Both the position numbers and the translations under genes were made by a program. A model generated the notes under the pieces. It ran no database searches. It saw only the letters and a program-made list of their open reading frames with translations, and was not told where the DNA came from. Of a stretch of 64,000 bases of DNA, positions 51,993-63,968 are shown piece after piece (position 1 is the first letter of the stretch; each line of letters begins with the position of its first letter). Source of the DNA: Sedimentibacter sp. SX930 (lineage in GTDB: Bacteria; Bacillota; Bacilli; Lactobacillales; Aerococcaceae); assembly GCA_002155105.1 (NCBI GenBank), contig MUZD01000002.1, forward strand, positions 186,001 to 250,000. Reading direction: 5' to 3'.

Positions 51993-53696
51993 ATGTCTTT
52001 TGATGGTGTATTTACACGTGCCATGGTCAAGGAATTGAACCGCGATCTGGAAAACGGCAGGATCAGTAAGGTCTATCAGCCGTTTCAGCACGAAATTATT
52101 CTTACCATACGAGCCAATCGGAAAAACAAACGGGTATTGCTGTCAGCTCACCCGTCCTACGCTCGGATACAAGTAATCAATGATAACTTATCCAACCCCG
52201 ATTCAGCGCCCAATTTCTGTATGGTGCTGCGCAAAAATCTGGAGGGTGCCTACATCGAAGACATCCAACAATTGGGCAACGACCGAATCATCATTTTCTC
52301 GTTCCGGAATTTCGATGAACTTGGCGACCAGCGCCAGATGGAATTGATCATCGAATTGATGGGTCGCCACAGCAACATCTTTCTGATCGATAAGCAAACC
52401 AGGATGATTATCGATTGCCTGAAGCATGTGCCGTTTTACCAAAACAGTTTCCGGCCGCTGCATCCAGGCGTCGCCTATCAGTTGCCGCCCCACCAGGACA
52501 AAGCGAATCCTTTTGAGATGGAAAAAGAGGAACTGGCATCTGTCTCAGCCACATTCAACGATGAATTACCGCTGTTCAAATCCTTGCAGGGAGCTTTTCA
52601 GGGCTTGGGCAGCGATTCCGCAATGGAAATCAGCTACTATATGGAGCAGGATGGATTGTCTGCAGCGGATGCGATTCTCGCATTTAAACAACAACTGGAC
52701 ACAGCTATCCCGACATTGACCGAGGAATCCGCAAAGAAACAACATTTTACCCCCTTCCCGTTCCGGAGTCTTCCGGGAGAAAAAAGGCATTACGACAGCC
52801 TCAGTGAATTGTTGGACGCCTACTATGATGAAAAAGCATCCCGGGACCGCATCAACCAAGTGGCTTCCGAGCTGCTCCATATCGTCAACACGGAACGCAA
52901 GAAGAATCAGCTGAAGCTGAAGAAGCTGGACCAGACGCTGTTGGAGACGGAAAAAGCTGATGTCTACCGGATCAAGGGAGAGATCTTGACGGCCTATCTG
53001 CATCAAATGAAAAAAGGCGATATGGAAGTGACGCTCAACAACTTCTACGATGATGAGAATCCGATCACGATTGCTTTGAATCCAGCACTGACCCCTTCCC
53101 AGAATGCCCAAAAATACTTTTCCAAATATCAGAAGCTCACCACTGCCGTCGCATACGTGAATGAGCAGGTCGAACATACCCATGCGGAGAACGAATATCT
53201 GGAATCCATCGAAACGCTGATCCAACTCTCCGACCCGCAGGACTTGGAGGACATAAAGGACGAGCTGCGCGAATCCGGATATTTGAAGAAAAAGTACAAA
53301 GGTAAACAGAAAAAGCACAAAACCAGCAAGCCCCACAAATTCCTGTCATCGGACGGCACGACCATCCTGATCGGAAAGAACAATGTGCAGAACGACCAGC
53401 TGACGCTGAAGACGGCAAAAAAATCGGATATTTGGCTGCATACGAAAAACATACCCGGTTCGCATGTCATCATCGAAAGCAATCACCCTTCCCAGGAGAC
53501 GCTCTTTGAAGCGGCGACCTTGGCCGCCTATTATTCCAAGTTCCAGAATTCTTCGAACGTCCCTGTCGACTACGTTGCGGTCAAGAACATCCGCAAACCA
53601 AACGGCGCGAAACCCGGCTTCGTCATCTACGAAGGGCAAAAAACCCTTTATGTAACGCCGGATAAGGAACTGGTCCGGACGCTGAAGGCCGATTGA
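51993..53696 (+). CDS. rqcH: RqcH (NFACT family, ribosome quality control)
   Basis: 567-residue protein of the RqcH/Rqc2/FbpA family. It binds stalled 50S-peptidyl-tRNA and adds alanine tails. N-terminal NFACT-N: MSFDGVFTRAMVKELNRDL and RKNLEGAYIEDIQQLGNDRI. A helix-hairpin-helix and long coiled coil occupy about residues 170-420. C-terminal NFACT-R has HTKNIPGSHVII and VDYVAVKNIRKPNGAKPGFVIY. AGGAGGTG precedes ATG. Older annotations call it fibronectin-binding protein. Confidence 0.95.
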   Translation: MSFDGVFTRAMVKELNRDLENGRISKVYQPFQHEIILTIRANRKNKRVLLSAHPSYARIQVINDNLSNPDSAPNFCMVLRKNLEGAYIEDIQQLGNDRIIIFSFRNFDELGDQRQMELIIELMGRHSNIFLIDKQTRMIIDCLKHVPFYQNSFRPLHPGVAYQLPPHQDKANPFEMEKEELASVSATFNDELPLFKSLQGAFQGLGSDSAMEISYYMEQDGLSAADAILAFKQQLDTAIPTLTEESAKKQHFTPFPFRSLPGEKRHYDSLSELLDAYYDEKASRDRINQVASELLHIVNTERKKNQLKLKKLDQTLLETEKADVYRIKGEILTAYLHQMKKGDMEVTLNNFYDDENPITIALNPALTPSQNAQKYFSKYQKLTTAVAYVNEQVEHTHAENEYLESIETLIQLSDPQDLEDIKDELRESGYLKKKYKGKQKKHKTSKPHKFLSSDGTTILIGKNNVQNDQLTLKTAKKSDIWLHTKNIPGSHVIIESNHPSQETLFEAATLAAYYSKFQNSSNVPVDYVAVKNIRKPNGAKPGFVIYEGQKTLYVTPDKELVRTLKAD

Positions 53697-53764
53697 GAGC
53701 AGGTTACCGTTGCATCGCAAGATCGATAATACAAAGTCCGCTTCTCCTAAAGCGTGCAAAGAGG

Positions 53765-54074
53765 AGGCTGTCTCGAAATGAGACAGCTTCTTCTCTGTGG
53801 TTTGTTGGTATGGTTGTCTAGTCCCCGGTCAAGGGTCCGTGCTCCTGATTGTGAGTGAGATTCACCGCCAAAATGGATTTGACGGGGAATCTCGTGTTTT
53901 CCGCGGACATTTTTCACCGCCAAGGTGGTTTTGGCGGGTTCTGTGACCGTGATTTGAACTGTTTTTCCCCGCCTAACCGCTTTTTGCGGGTTTTTTCTGA
54001 GCATAAATTCAATTCCAAAATAGAAGGGGCTGTATAAAACCAGAAAGTACTTTTCTGATTTTATACAGCCCCTT
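53765..54074. repeat. Palindromic intergenic element, copy A
   Basis: It begins with hairpin AGGCTGTCTC (53765-53774) / GAGACAGCTT (53780-53789), contains several CCGCCAA/TTGGCGG pairs, and ends in a nearly perfect 51-base palindrome with arms AAGGGGCTGTATAAAA (54024-54039) and TTTTATACAGCCCCTT (54059-54074). A related copy lies at the right end of the window. It terminates rqcH and separates it from convergent rpoN; no gene is seen inside. Confidence 0.8.
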
Positions 54075-54090
54075 TTTCGTTGGCGAGATA

Positions 54091-54135
54091 ATAAAAAAAC
54101 GAAAACCGTAATGATTTCGCATCCGGTTTCCGTTC
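54091..54135 (-). terminator. Terminator of rpoN
   Basis: CGAAAACCG / CGGTTTCCG arms; on the minus strand TTTTTTTATT follows. Confidence 0.7.
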
Positions 54136-54164
54136 AGGGTGTGCTGACTCACCCATCGACATAA

Positions 54165-55490
54165 TTATGTCCTTTTTCTTTTCGAACTGGAGGGTATTCC
54201 CAAGCCCATGCGGTATTTTGCCACCGTTCTGCGGGAGATGTCGATTCCTTGCGCGATGAAATGATCGGCAATCATCTGGTCGGAAACCGGTTTTACCTTT
54301 TCTTCGCGGCCGATTATTTCCTTTATTTCGGTTTCGATGACGATGGATGAGATGGCTACCTGATCCCCATCATCCTCTTTCATAAAACCGCTCCGGAAGA
54401 AAAAGCGCAATTCGAAGATGCCTTTCGGGGTCGCCATATATTTGTCGTTCACGACCCTGCTAACCGTCGAAATGCTTAAGTCCGTTATTTTGGCGATGTT
54501 TTTCATCGCCATAGGTTTCATCGATGAGGCTTTTTCCAAGAAATAATCCGCCTGCAGCTGCAGGATGGCTTCCGTTATTTTGATGACGTTCTGCGTCCGT
54601 TGGAGAACACACTGCTGGATCCAGGAAATTTCTTTCTTTTTTTCTTCCAGATAACGTTTCATATCTTTATCCGCCAACGCAAGCAATTCGCTGTAATAGT
54701 CTTCGTTGAACGCAACCGATGGCAGGCCGCTTTGATTGAACGAGACGTCTAGTGTGTTGTCCTCGGCTATGGCTACATAGATGTCCGGTTCGACGAAGAC
54801 CGTTTCCTCGAATGTGGTCTCCCACTGCAGTTTCGTCTTCAGCTTGCTCATGTAGGTTATGATTTCGATCAGTTCGTCATGGTCGATCTCCTCGACGTCC
54901 CTAATCGACTCTAAGCGATAGGTAGACAGCTCCTTGAAATAATTTTCCAGTATGTAGTAGGCCAGCGGGGGCGATTGTTCGTCCCTTTCGGTCTGCAGCA
55001 TCAGAAACTCCTGCAGGTCGCGGGCACCGACACCGGGAGGATCCAACTGTTGCAGGAGCGTCAAGGCATCCAACACTTCCGTTTCTTGGGCCGCAGTCGC
55101 CTCCGCAACCTCTTCCAGCTTGATATCCAAATAGCCGTCATCCGTCACGTAGCGGATGAGGAACAGGACCAGCTGCCTGAGCGGCGTGTTTTTCATATTC
55201 AGATAGATCTGTTCATGCAGAAAGTCATAGAGCGACTGATTTTTGCTTTCCATGCGTTCATACCAAGGCGTCTGATTATCCGCTGTGTATACATTAGAGA
55301 CGGCCACCGCGCCCGTGTCCGACGCACGCTTTTTGATGTCCATCAACGGATTCCCCAATGCCTTGTCCTCTATGTAGGCGGAAAGTTCCGACATAGGCAT
55401 CTGCAAAATGTGCAATGCCTGTCGCATCTGTTGCGTCATCCGGATCGATTGTTGCTGCGTTTGTTTCAGTTGAAATTCCTGCATTGCCAT
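54165..55490 (-). CDS. rpoN: RNA polymerase sigma-54 factor
   Basis: 441-residue sigma-54. N-terminal Gln-rich activator-binding region (QLKQTQQQSIRMTQQMRQALHILQM-type start), core-binding region in the middle, helix-turn-helix ITDLSISTVSRVVNDKY near residue 325, and the RpoN box ISRRTVAKYRMGLG at about residue 420. In Lactobacillales it usually drives sugar phosphotransferase operons with LevR-type activators; none is in this window. The start has GGAGG ten bases upstream. A partial cre-like sequence (AGTAAGCGCTCTAA) lies upstream near 55550. Confidence 0.94.
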   Translation of the reverse strand: MAMQEFQLKQTQQQSIRMTQQMRQALHILQMPMSELSAYIEDKALGNPLMDIKKRASDTGAVAVSNVYTADNQTPWYERMESKNQSLYDFLHEQIYLNMKNTPLRQLVLFLIRYVTDDGYLDIKLEEVAEATAAQETEVLDALTLLQQLDPPGVGARDLQEFLMLQTERDEQSPPLAYYILENYFKELSTYRLESIRDVEEIDHDELIEIITYMSKLKTKLQWETTFEETVFVEPDIYVAIAEDNTLDVSFNQSGLPSVAFNEDYYSELLALADKDMKRYLEEKKKEISWIQQCVLQRTQNVIKITEAILQLQADYFLEKASSMKPMAMKNIAKITDLSISTVSRVVNDKYMATPKGIFELRFFFRSGFMKEDDGDQVAISSIVIETEIKEIIGREEKVKPVSDQMIADHFIAQGIDISRRTVAKYRMGLGIPSSSKRKRT

Positions 55491-55580
55491 TGTCTGCTTA
55501 CCTCCAAACGTTATCCTCTATATAAATCAATACAAGTAGTATACCATCTTTAGAGCGCTTACTTGTAAAAAATAAAGAGA

Positions 55581-55621
55581 AAACCCGGCAAACAAGATTC
55601 CAGATCTTGTTTGCCGGGTTT
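55581..55621 (-). terminator. Terminator of the pyrRKDFE operon
   Basis: AAACCCGGCAAACAAGAT (55581-55598) / ATCTTGTTTGCCGGGTTT (55604-55621), perfect 18 bp; T-rich on the minus strand beyond. Confidence 0.92.
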
Positions 55622-55647
55622 AACATGATAACTATTCGGAAGTGGGA

Positions 55648-56280
55648 TTAGCCCTTGAACCAGTTTTCAGGGTCTTTACTCCAGTCTTTCAATAACTCCA
55701 ACTCTTCTTCGGAGATGTAATTCGTTTCGTGGGCAACTTCCAGCAATATGCTGTAGTTGGACAATGTGTCGATCGCAAGGCCGGCATCGGCGAAATTTTT
55801 CGTTCCTTTAGCCAATTCATAAGTGAAGATGGCGACGCAACCCAATACGTTTGCGCCTTCCAGTTCGGCTGCTTTTGACGCTTCGATGACGCTGCCGCCT
55901 GTTGAAATCAGATCTTCGACTACGACCATTTTTTGGCCTTCGGTGATTTTGCCTTCGATTTTGCGGCCTGTTCCATGGTCTTTCGCTTTGCTGCGGATGT
56001 AGACCATCGGCAAGTCCAAAATGTCAGCGATCCAAGCTGCGTGCGGAATGCCTGCAGTCGCAGTTCCAGCAATCACTTCTGCATCCGGGTATTTTTCTTT
56101 GATCAGATCAGCCAAGCCTTGCGCAATCTGTTTGCGCACAGCCGGGTAGCTCATGGTGACGCGGTTATCGCAATAGATAGGGCTTCTGATGCCTGATGCC
56201 CAAGTAAAAGGGTCCTGAGGGCTTAAGCTCACTGCTTTGATGTCCAATAATGATTTTGCTACTTCTTTTGCTATCGTCAT
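55648..56280 (-). CDS. pyrE: Orotate phosphoribosyltransferase
   Basis: 210-residue enzyme that adds ribose phosphate to orotate. The PRPP motif is [17 protein letters not shown] near residue 122, and the family start region SPFTWASG-like [18 protein letters not shown] is present. ATG 56280 lies one base from the end of pyrF, with a GGAG site inside the pyrF tail. Last gene of the operon. Confidence 0.95.
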   Translation of the reverse strand: MTIAKEVAKSLLDIKAVSLSPQDPFTWASGIRSPIYCDNRVTMSYPAVRKQIAQGLADLIKEKYPDAEVIAGTATAGIPHAAWIADILDLPMVYIRSKAKDHGTGRKIEGKITEGQKMVVVEDLISTGGSVIEASKAAELEGANVLGCVAIFTYELAKGTKNFADAGLAIDTLSNYSILLEVAHETNYISEEELELLKDWSKDPENWFKG

Positions 56281-56281
56281 T

Positions 56282-58687
<2,406 letters not shown>

Positions 58688-58767
58688 AATTATTTTCCTC
58701 CTTAATTTTGACAAAATAAGGTGATCTAAAAAAATGCGATGGAGCAAGCTTCAAAGCAAATTCTTCT

Positions 58768-58783
58768 GTGTCTCTCGGGACAC
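58768..58783 (-). promoter_or_regulatory. PyrR-type site in the pyrR-pyrK gap
   Basis: On the minus strand GTGTCCCGAGAGACAC forms the loop-bearing helix typical of PyrR binding, extended by CTG/CAG and ATTCTT/AGAAT pairs. A T-run follows at about 58728-58734, but I could not find a strong terminator stem before it. Confidence 0.65.
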
Positions 58784-58809
58784 AGTTAAAGAATCACCGA
58801 CCTATTTTT

Positions 58810-59464
<655 letters not shown>

Positions 59465-59493
59465 ATTTTAAAGGTTCCTTCAATATTACTGTA

Positions 59494-59522
59494 ATGATAA
59501 CCAATAGCGCCGTTGCTGTCAA
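59494..59522 (-). promoter_or_regulatory. Promoter of the pyrRKDFE operon
   Basis: On the minus strand, TTGACA (59517-59522), 17-base spacer, TATCAT (59494-59499), immediately after the rluD-like stop codon. Confidence 0.83.
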
Positions 59523-60428
59523 TCAGTTTTTGCGCAGTTCCGCCAATTTCTCGCTGTAGAAATCAGGCAAAGGTGCTTCGAAGCGCATTTCCTTGCCCGT
59601 CGTCGGGTGGATGAAGCCTAAAGTCGCCGCATGCAAATATTGTCCATGGCCGCTGAGCGTTTCAGCCGGTCCGTACATAGGGTCTCCGGCAACTGGATGG
59701 CCGATGTATTTCATATGGACACGGATTTGGTGCGTACGGCCGGTTTCAAGGTGCAATTTCAGCAAAGTGAAGTCACGGAAACGCTCGATGACATCAAAAT
59801 GCGTCACTGCCTTTTTGCCGCCGTCAGCAACTGTGCGTTTTTTGCGGTCGATCATCATCCGGGCGATCGGCGCATCGATAGTGCCATCATCATGCGGAAT
59901 CACACCATGGACCAAAGCAAGATAGGCACGCTCCATCGTGTGGTTCTCCAACTGCTCCGCCAATTTCTGGTGGGCTTCGTTCGTCTTAGCGACGACCAAT
60001 AAACCGGATGTATCCATATCGATGCGGTGAACGATTCCCGGACGGATATTAGCCGTGCCATCGGACAGAGAGTTTACGTGAAACAACAAGCCGTTGACCA
60101 GGGTGCCGGAAAGATGCCCTTTGGATGGATGCACAACCATACCTGACGGCTTATTGACGACCAATAGCGCCTCGTCTTCGTAGATGACATCCAATGCAAT
60201 ATCCTCTGGCGTGACGTTGATCTGTTCCGGTTCCGGAATCGTCAATTCCAGAAGATCCCCTTCTTGGACCTTATAATTCGATTTGACGGGTTTGTCGTTC
60301 ACCATCAGATTGCCGTCTTTGACCCATGCCTGAATCTGCGAGCGGCTTGTGCCGGTCATGAAATCCGCCAAGATCTTATCGATCCTACCGGTTTGACCAT
60401 CAATATTAAAAACGATTTTTTCTGTCAT
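59523..60428 (-). CDS. RluD-family 23S rRNA pseudouridine synthase
   Basis: 301-residue pseudouridine synthase. An S4 RNA-binding domain occupies about residues 15-75 (RIDKILADFMTGTSRSQIQAWVKDG), and the catalytic Asp is in HRIDMDTSGLLVVAKT near residue 137. HLETGRTHQIRVHM is also conserved. The gene order lspA-rluD-pyrR is the same as in Bacillus, where this gene is ylyB. Confidence 0.93.
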   Translation of the reverse strand: MTEKIVFNIDGQTGRIDKILADFMTGTSRSQIQAWVKDGNLMVNDKPVKSNYKVQEGDLLELTIPEPEQINVTPEDIALDVIYEDEALLVVNKPSGMVVHPSKGHLSGTLVNGLLFHVNSLSDGTANIRPGIVHRIDMDTSGLLVVAKTNEAHQKLAEQLENHTMERAYLALVHGVIPHDDGTIDAPIARMMIDRKKRTVADGGKKAVTHFDVIERFRDFTLLKLHLETGRTHQIRVHMKYIGHPVAGDPMYGPAETLSGHGQYLHAATLGFIHPTTGKEMRFEAPLPDFYSEKLAELRKN

Positions 60429-60440
60429 TTGAATCCCACT

Positions 60441-60920
60441 TTACTTTAGCTTATTTTTTGAACTTATTTTTTCTTCTTCCTCTTCCATGAAAAGGATATA
60501 GATCGTCATCAGGATGACGCCTATCGTCAAACAGACATCCGCCACATTAAAAATCGGAAAATCAATGAAGTCCAGGCGGAACATATCCACCACGTATCCC
60601 AAACGCATCCGATCGATGAAATTGCCGAGAGCACCGCTCAAAAGGAAAGCGTAACTGATGCCCACGATTTTTTTGTCGAAGCCTTGCTTGTGTGCATTAT
60701 AGACCATCGCGCCCACAACAACTACGGTAATGATGAAGAAAAAGAACATTCTTCCTTCAAAAATCCCCCAGGCAGCGCCCTCGTTCTGAATGTAGAACAG
60801 GGACAAAATGCCCGGCAGCACTTCCTTTACTTCGTGCAATGCAAAATTATTTACGATGGCCAGTTTGCTCCACTGGTCCAGGACCAACAGCAAGATGGCC
60901 AATATATAATAGATAATCAT
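60441..60920 (-). CDS. lspA: Lipoprotein signal peptidase
   Basis: 159-residue membrane aspartyl protease that removes lipoprotein signal peptides. Four hydrophobic segments. Catalytic Asp residues lie in GALGNFIDRMRLGYVVDM and FNVADVCLTIG; LDQWSKLAI near residue 15 is also conserved. It would process the two lipoproteins encoded nearby. It precedes the rluD-like gene by 12 bases. Confidence 0.95.
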   Translation of the reverse strand: MIIYYILAILLLVLDQWSKLAIVNNFALHEVKEVLPGILSLFYIQNEGAAWGIFEGRMFFFFIITVVVVGAMVYNAHKQGFDKKIVGISYAFLLSGALGNFIDRMRLGYVVDMFRLDFIDFPIFNVADVCLTIGVILMTIYILFMEEEEEKISSKNKLK

Positions 60921-61117
60921 CCGATAGCCTCACTTATTCTGAAATTAACGTTTTTCCGTATCTTTTGCCTCTATCTATTGTAAACTAATTTTCAAAATTG
61001 TATAGTCATTGATTCCGGCATTTCCGCTTGAAGCCTTATTTGCCTTACACATCAGGTAAGTTGTGACTATCATTTTAATGTATCTTTAACAATTTTCTGC
61101 ATATAGCGCAATCGACC

Positions 61118-61147
61118 TTGATAAAGAATCCTCATTTTCGGTATAAT
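61118..61147 (+). promoter_or_regulatory. Promoter of the YkyA-NodB lipoprotein gene
   Basis: TTGATA (61118-61123), 18-base spacer, TATAAT (61142-61147); AAAGGAG (61177-61183) precedes ATG 61191. Confidence 0.75.
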
Positions 61148-61190
61148 GAAGATTGTATTGTTATATATCACGTAATAAAGGAGCTTGTTT

Positions 61191-62570
61191 ATGTTGAGAG
61201 GTAAGAAGATTGCATTAGTTTTTACCAGTGCACTGGTATTGTCAGCCTGCGCAGATCAAGTGAAAGAAACGACAGAAACAATCACCCAGATCAGAACCGA
61301 AGAAACCGAAATTGTTGCCCAATTGAATGAGCTGCAACAATTGGAGACCGCATTACAGAAAACATTTGACGAATCGCTGGCCAGCGATGAAGAATTGAAG
61401 ACTTTCAAAGACGGATCGGCAGCCGTGTTCAGCAACCTGGAAGAACGCCGCACTTTAGCCGATTCGATTGAAAGCGCTTTGGAGGGATTGGCCGAAACGA
61501 AAGCCGACTTTGTTGCCTTCGACGAAGAGACCTTGCCGCTGGATCAGATGCAGGCAATCGGTGAAACGTTGGATTTGTTCAGCGAAAATTCGTTGACTTA
61601 CTTGGCTGCCTATAGAGACAGCTTGGACAAGGAAGAAGAACTGTTGACCGGCTTCGGAGCAGATGATGCCACTTTTGATACGTTCTTTGCAGGCATCGAA
61701 GCGATCAATCTTAGCGCCGAAACAAACCAAGCCAACCTCGCTCCAGTCGCTGAGAATTTGACGACATTGGATGCGCAATTGGTTGAATTGGAAGCAGCCA
61801 TCGCCGCAATCGGTACGGAAGGAAGTGCAGAAGCCGATTCTTCTGCCGGCGCTGCGGAATCCTCTGAGGCTGCCGCTGCAGAAACGCCAGCAAAAAAAGC
61901 TGAGCCCGTCAGCTACGAATACCGCATCAATCCAGAGATTTCCACTGTCCAACCGATTGATGAGGACGGCAACACGCAGGTCGCTTTGTTGACTTTTGAT
62001 GATGCGCCGCAGCAACCGAACAGCTACACCGTGGAAATTGCCGAAACCGTCAAATCGAAGGATGCCAATGCCATCTTCTTCGTAATGGGACAATTCCTCA
62101 CGAACGAGCAAGCGCGAGAAGACATCAAGACCGTCTATGACATGGGCTTCGAAATCGGGAACCATTCCTATTCGCATCCCGATTTCCAAACTTTGACCTA
62201 TGACGAACAACTGGAGGAAATCAAATCAACGAACGACCTGATCGAAGAAATCACCGGCGAGCGTCCACGCTTCCTGCGTGCCCCATACGGACAGTATAAT
62301 GAGGACACCATCGCGATCGCCGCAGCGGAAGGCATGACAATCATGAACTGGACCTACGGCTATGACTGGGTCGAAGAATTCATGGAAGGCACTGCTTTAG
62401 CCGATGTCATGGTCAATTCAAAATACTTGGGTGACGGCGCGAACTTGCTGATGCATGATCGTCCCTGGACAAACGACGCGATTGGCGCCATCATCGATGG
62501 CCTGCGCGCGAAAGATATCACCATCGTGGATCCGAATGTGATCGAATCGCCTGAACGGGAGGAAATGTAA
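61191..62570 (+). CDS. Lipoprotein with YkyA-like and polysaccharide deacetylase domains
   Basis: 459-residue lipoprotein. Lipobox LSAC with C20. Residues 21-205 are helical and coiled, like YkyA cell-wall-binding lipoproteins, followed by an Ala/Glu/Ser linker. Residues about 265-455 form a NodB deacetylase: LTFDDAPQQP (metal Asp; usual TFDDGP), NHSYSHPDF (metal His pair), RFLRAPYGQY and LLMHDRPW. It would remove acetyl groups from peptidoglycan or a wall polymer. ATG 61191 is used rather than the TTG six bases earlier. Coupled to the next gene by TAATG. Confidence 0.85.
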   Translation: MLRGKKIALVFTSALVLSACADQVKETTETITQIRTEETEIVAQLNELQQLETALQKTFDESLASDEELKTFKDGSAAVFSNLEERRTLADSIESALEGLAETKADFVAFDEETLPLDQMQAIGETLDLFSENSLTYLAAYRDSLDKEEELLTGFGADDATFDTFFAGIEAINLSAETNQANLAPVAENLTTLDAQLVELEAAIAAIGTEGSAEADSSAGAAESSEAAAAETPAKKAEPVSYEYRINPEISTVQPIDEDGNTQVALLTFDDAPQQPNSYTVEIAETVKSKDANAIFFVMGQFLTNEQAREDIKTVYDMGFEIGNHSYSHPDFQTLTYDEQLEEIKSTNDLIEEITGERPRFLRAPYGQYNEDTIAIAAAEGMTIMNWTYGYDWVEEFMEGTALADVMVNSKYLGDGANLLMHDRPWTNDAIGAIIDGLRAKDITIVDPNVIESPEREEM

Positions 62571-63790
62571 TGATGACTTATTTTAAACAGACACTCGCTG
62601 CCGCTAGTTTATTGTTTTTCCTATCCAGCACGACGGTTGCATCGGCCAGCGAAACCGAAAGCTCTGCTGAAACGACAGCAGCCACTAGCACGCTGACGCT
62701 GCGCCAAGGTGCCCTTTTGAAGACACCTACCGCCAAGGAACTACCGAAGAAATTCTTCTACGACAGTGGTGTCGAAATCGCCTATCCGACTGACGGCGTA
62801 AAAGGGATCTACGTGACGGCCTACTCGGTCGGCTATGAAGAAAAATTCAACAAACTAGTCGATTACGTCGATTCAAACGATCTGAACGCGATGGTCATCG
62901 ACATCAAGGATGACATGGGCGTCGTGACTGCAGACTTCAACTCCGACGATACCCACATCCAGGAAAATACGGAAGAGTATATCCCGGATATCAAAGAGCT
63001 GATGGACGTGATGGAAGAGAAACAGATTTATCCGATTGCCCGCATCGTGACCTTCAAGGATACGCTATTGGCCAACGAACAACCGGAGATGTCCTTCACC
63101 GAAAGCGATGGCTCCGTCTGGGTCGCTTCCAACGGCGAATCGTTCATCAACCCGTTCCTGAAGCAGACTTGGGATTACGCAGTCAATGTCGGGATCGAAG
63201 CCGCCAAAGTCGGATTCAAGGAAGTCCAGTTCGACTATGTCCGCTTCCCGGAAGGCTTCGAAGTCTGGGGCGATGACTTGAATTACGACATGGGCGAATA
63301 CGCTGACTTGGAAATGACCGACGACGAAAAACGCGTGCAAGCCATCACAGACTTTACCGCTTATGCGAAAGAAAAATTGATGCCCTACGGCGTGGACGTA
63401 TCCGTTGATATCTTCGGCTATACCGCTTCTGTCGTCGAAGCATCCGGCATCGGCCAGAACTTCCCACAGATTTCCGAGAATGTCGATGTCATCTCCTCGA
63501 TGATCTACCCGAGCCACTGGGGCACCGATTACTTCGGCATCTACAAACCGGATCTTTATCCCTATGAACTGGTATCCGAATATATGATCGTCGAAAACGA
63601 GTTGCTTGCAACTTTGGAAACACCGCCTATCAGCCGACCGTGGCTACAGGATTTCACCGCTTCCTATCTGGGTTCCGGTTTCTACCAAACCTACGGCAAA
63701 GAACAAGTCGATGCCCAAGTGCAGGCACTGTACGATGCCGGCGTCAATGAGTTCCTTTTGTGGAACGCACTGAATAACTACACTTACTAA
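62570..63790 (+). CDS. Secreted DUF4015 glycoside hydrolase-like protein
   Basis: 406-residue protein with a signal peptide or N-terminal anchor (residues 1-26, ending ASA) and a short Ser/Thr linker. The body is a TIM-barrel of the DUF4015 (putative GH13-like) family: KGIYVTAYSVG, LNAMVIDIKDDMG, YPIARIVTFKD, and the likely catalytic strand KEVQFDYVRFPEG, then VSVDIFGYTA and ISSMIYPSHW. Its substrate is unknown. The overlapping start with the deacetylase gene suggests both act on the same wall polysaccharide. Confidence 0.85.
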   Translation: MMTYFKQTLAAASLLFFLSSTTVASASETESSAETTAATSTLTLRQGALLKTPTAKELPKKFFYDSGVEIAYPTDGVKGIYVTAYSVGYEEKFNKLVDYVDSNDLNAMVIDIKDDMGVVTADFNSDDTHIQENTEEYIPDIKELMDVMEEKQIYPIARIVTFKDTLLANEQPEMSFTESDGSVWVASNGESFINPFLKQTWDYAVNVGIEAAKVGFKEVQFDYVRFPEGFEVWGDDLNYDMGEYADLEMTDDEKRVQAITDFTAYAKEKLMPYGVDVSVDIFGYTASVVEASGIGQNFPQISENVDVISSMIYPSHWGTDYFGIYKPDLYPYELVSEYMIVENELLATLETPPISRPWLQDFTASYLGSGFYQTYGKEQVDAQVQALYDAGVNEFLLWNALNNYTY

Positions 63791-63801
63791 AAATGCCTAA
63801 C

Positions 63802-63968
63802 GAAGGGGCTGTCTCGATGATGAGGCAGCCCCTTCTTTGCGGTTTGGCGGTGGGATTCCCCGCCAAATGGGTTTTGGAAGGGAATCTCTGCGCATAAAGG
63901 GGTAAGCCCATACAAAAGAGGCTGCATCAAAGCCAGAAAATCCTGTTCTGGTTCTGATACAGTCTCTT
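63802..63968. repeat. Palindromic intergenic element, copy B
   Basis: It begins with GAAGGGGCTGTCTC (63802-63815) / GAGGCAGCCCCTTC (63822-63835) and has an inner GGCGG...CCGCC hairpin. It ends with imperfect palindrome arms AGAGGCTGCATCAAAG and CTGATACAGTCTCTTTT around CAGAA/TTCTG (63916-63968). It shares order and motifs with copy A but is shorter. It acts as terminator for the glycosidase-like gene. Confidence 0.8.
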
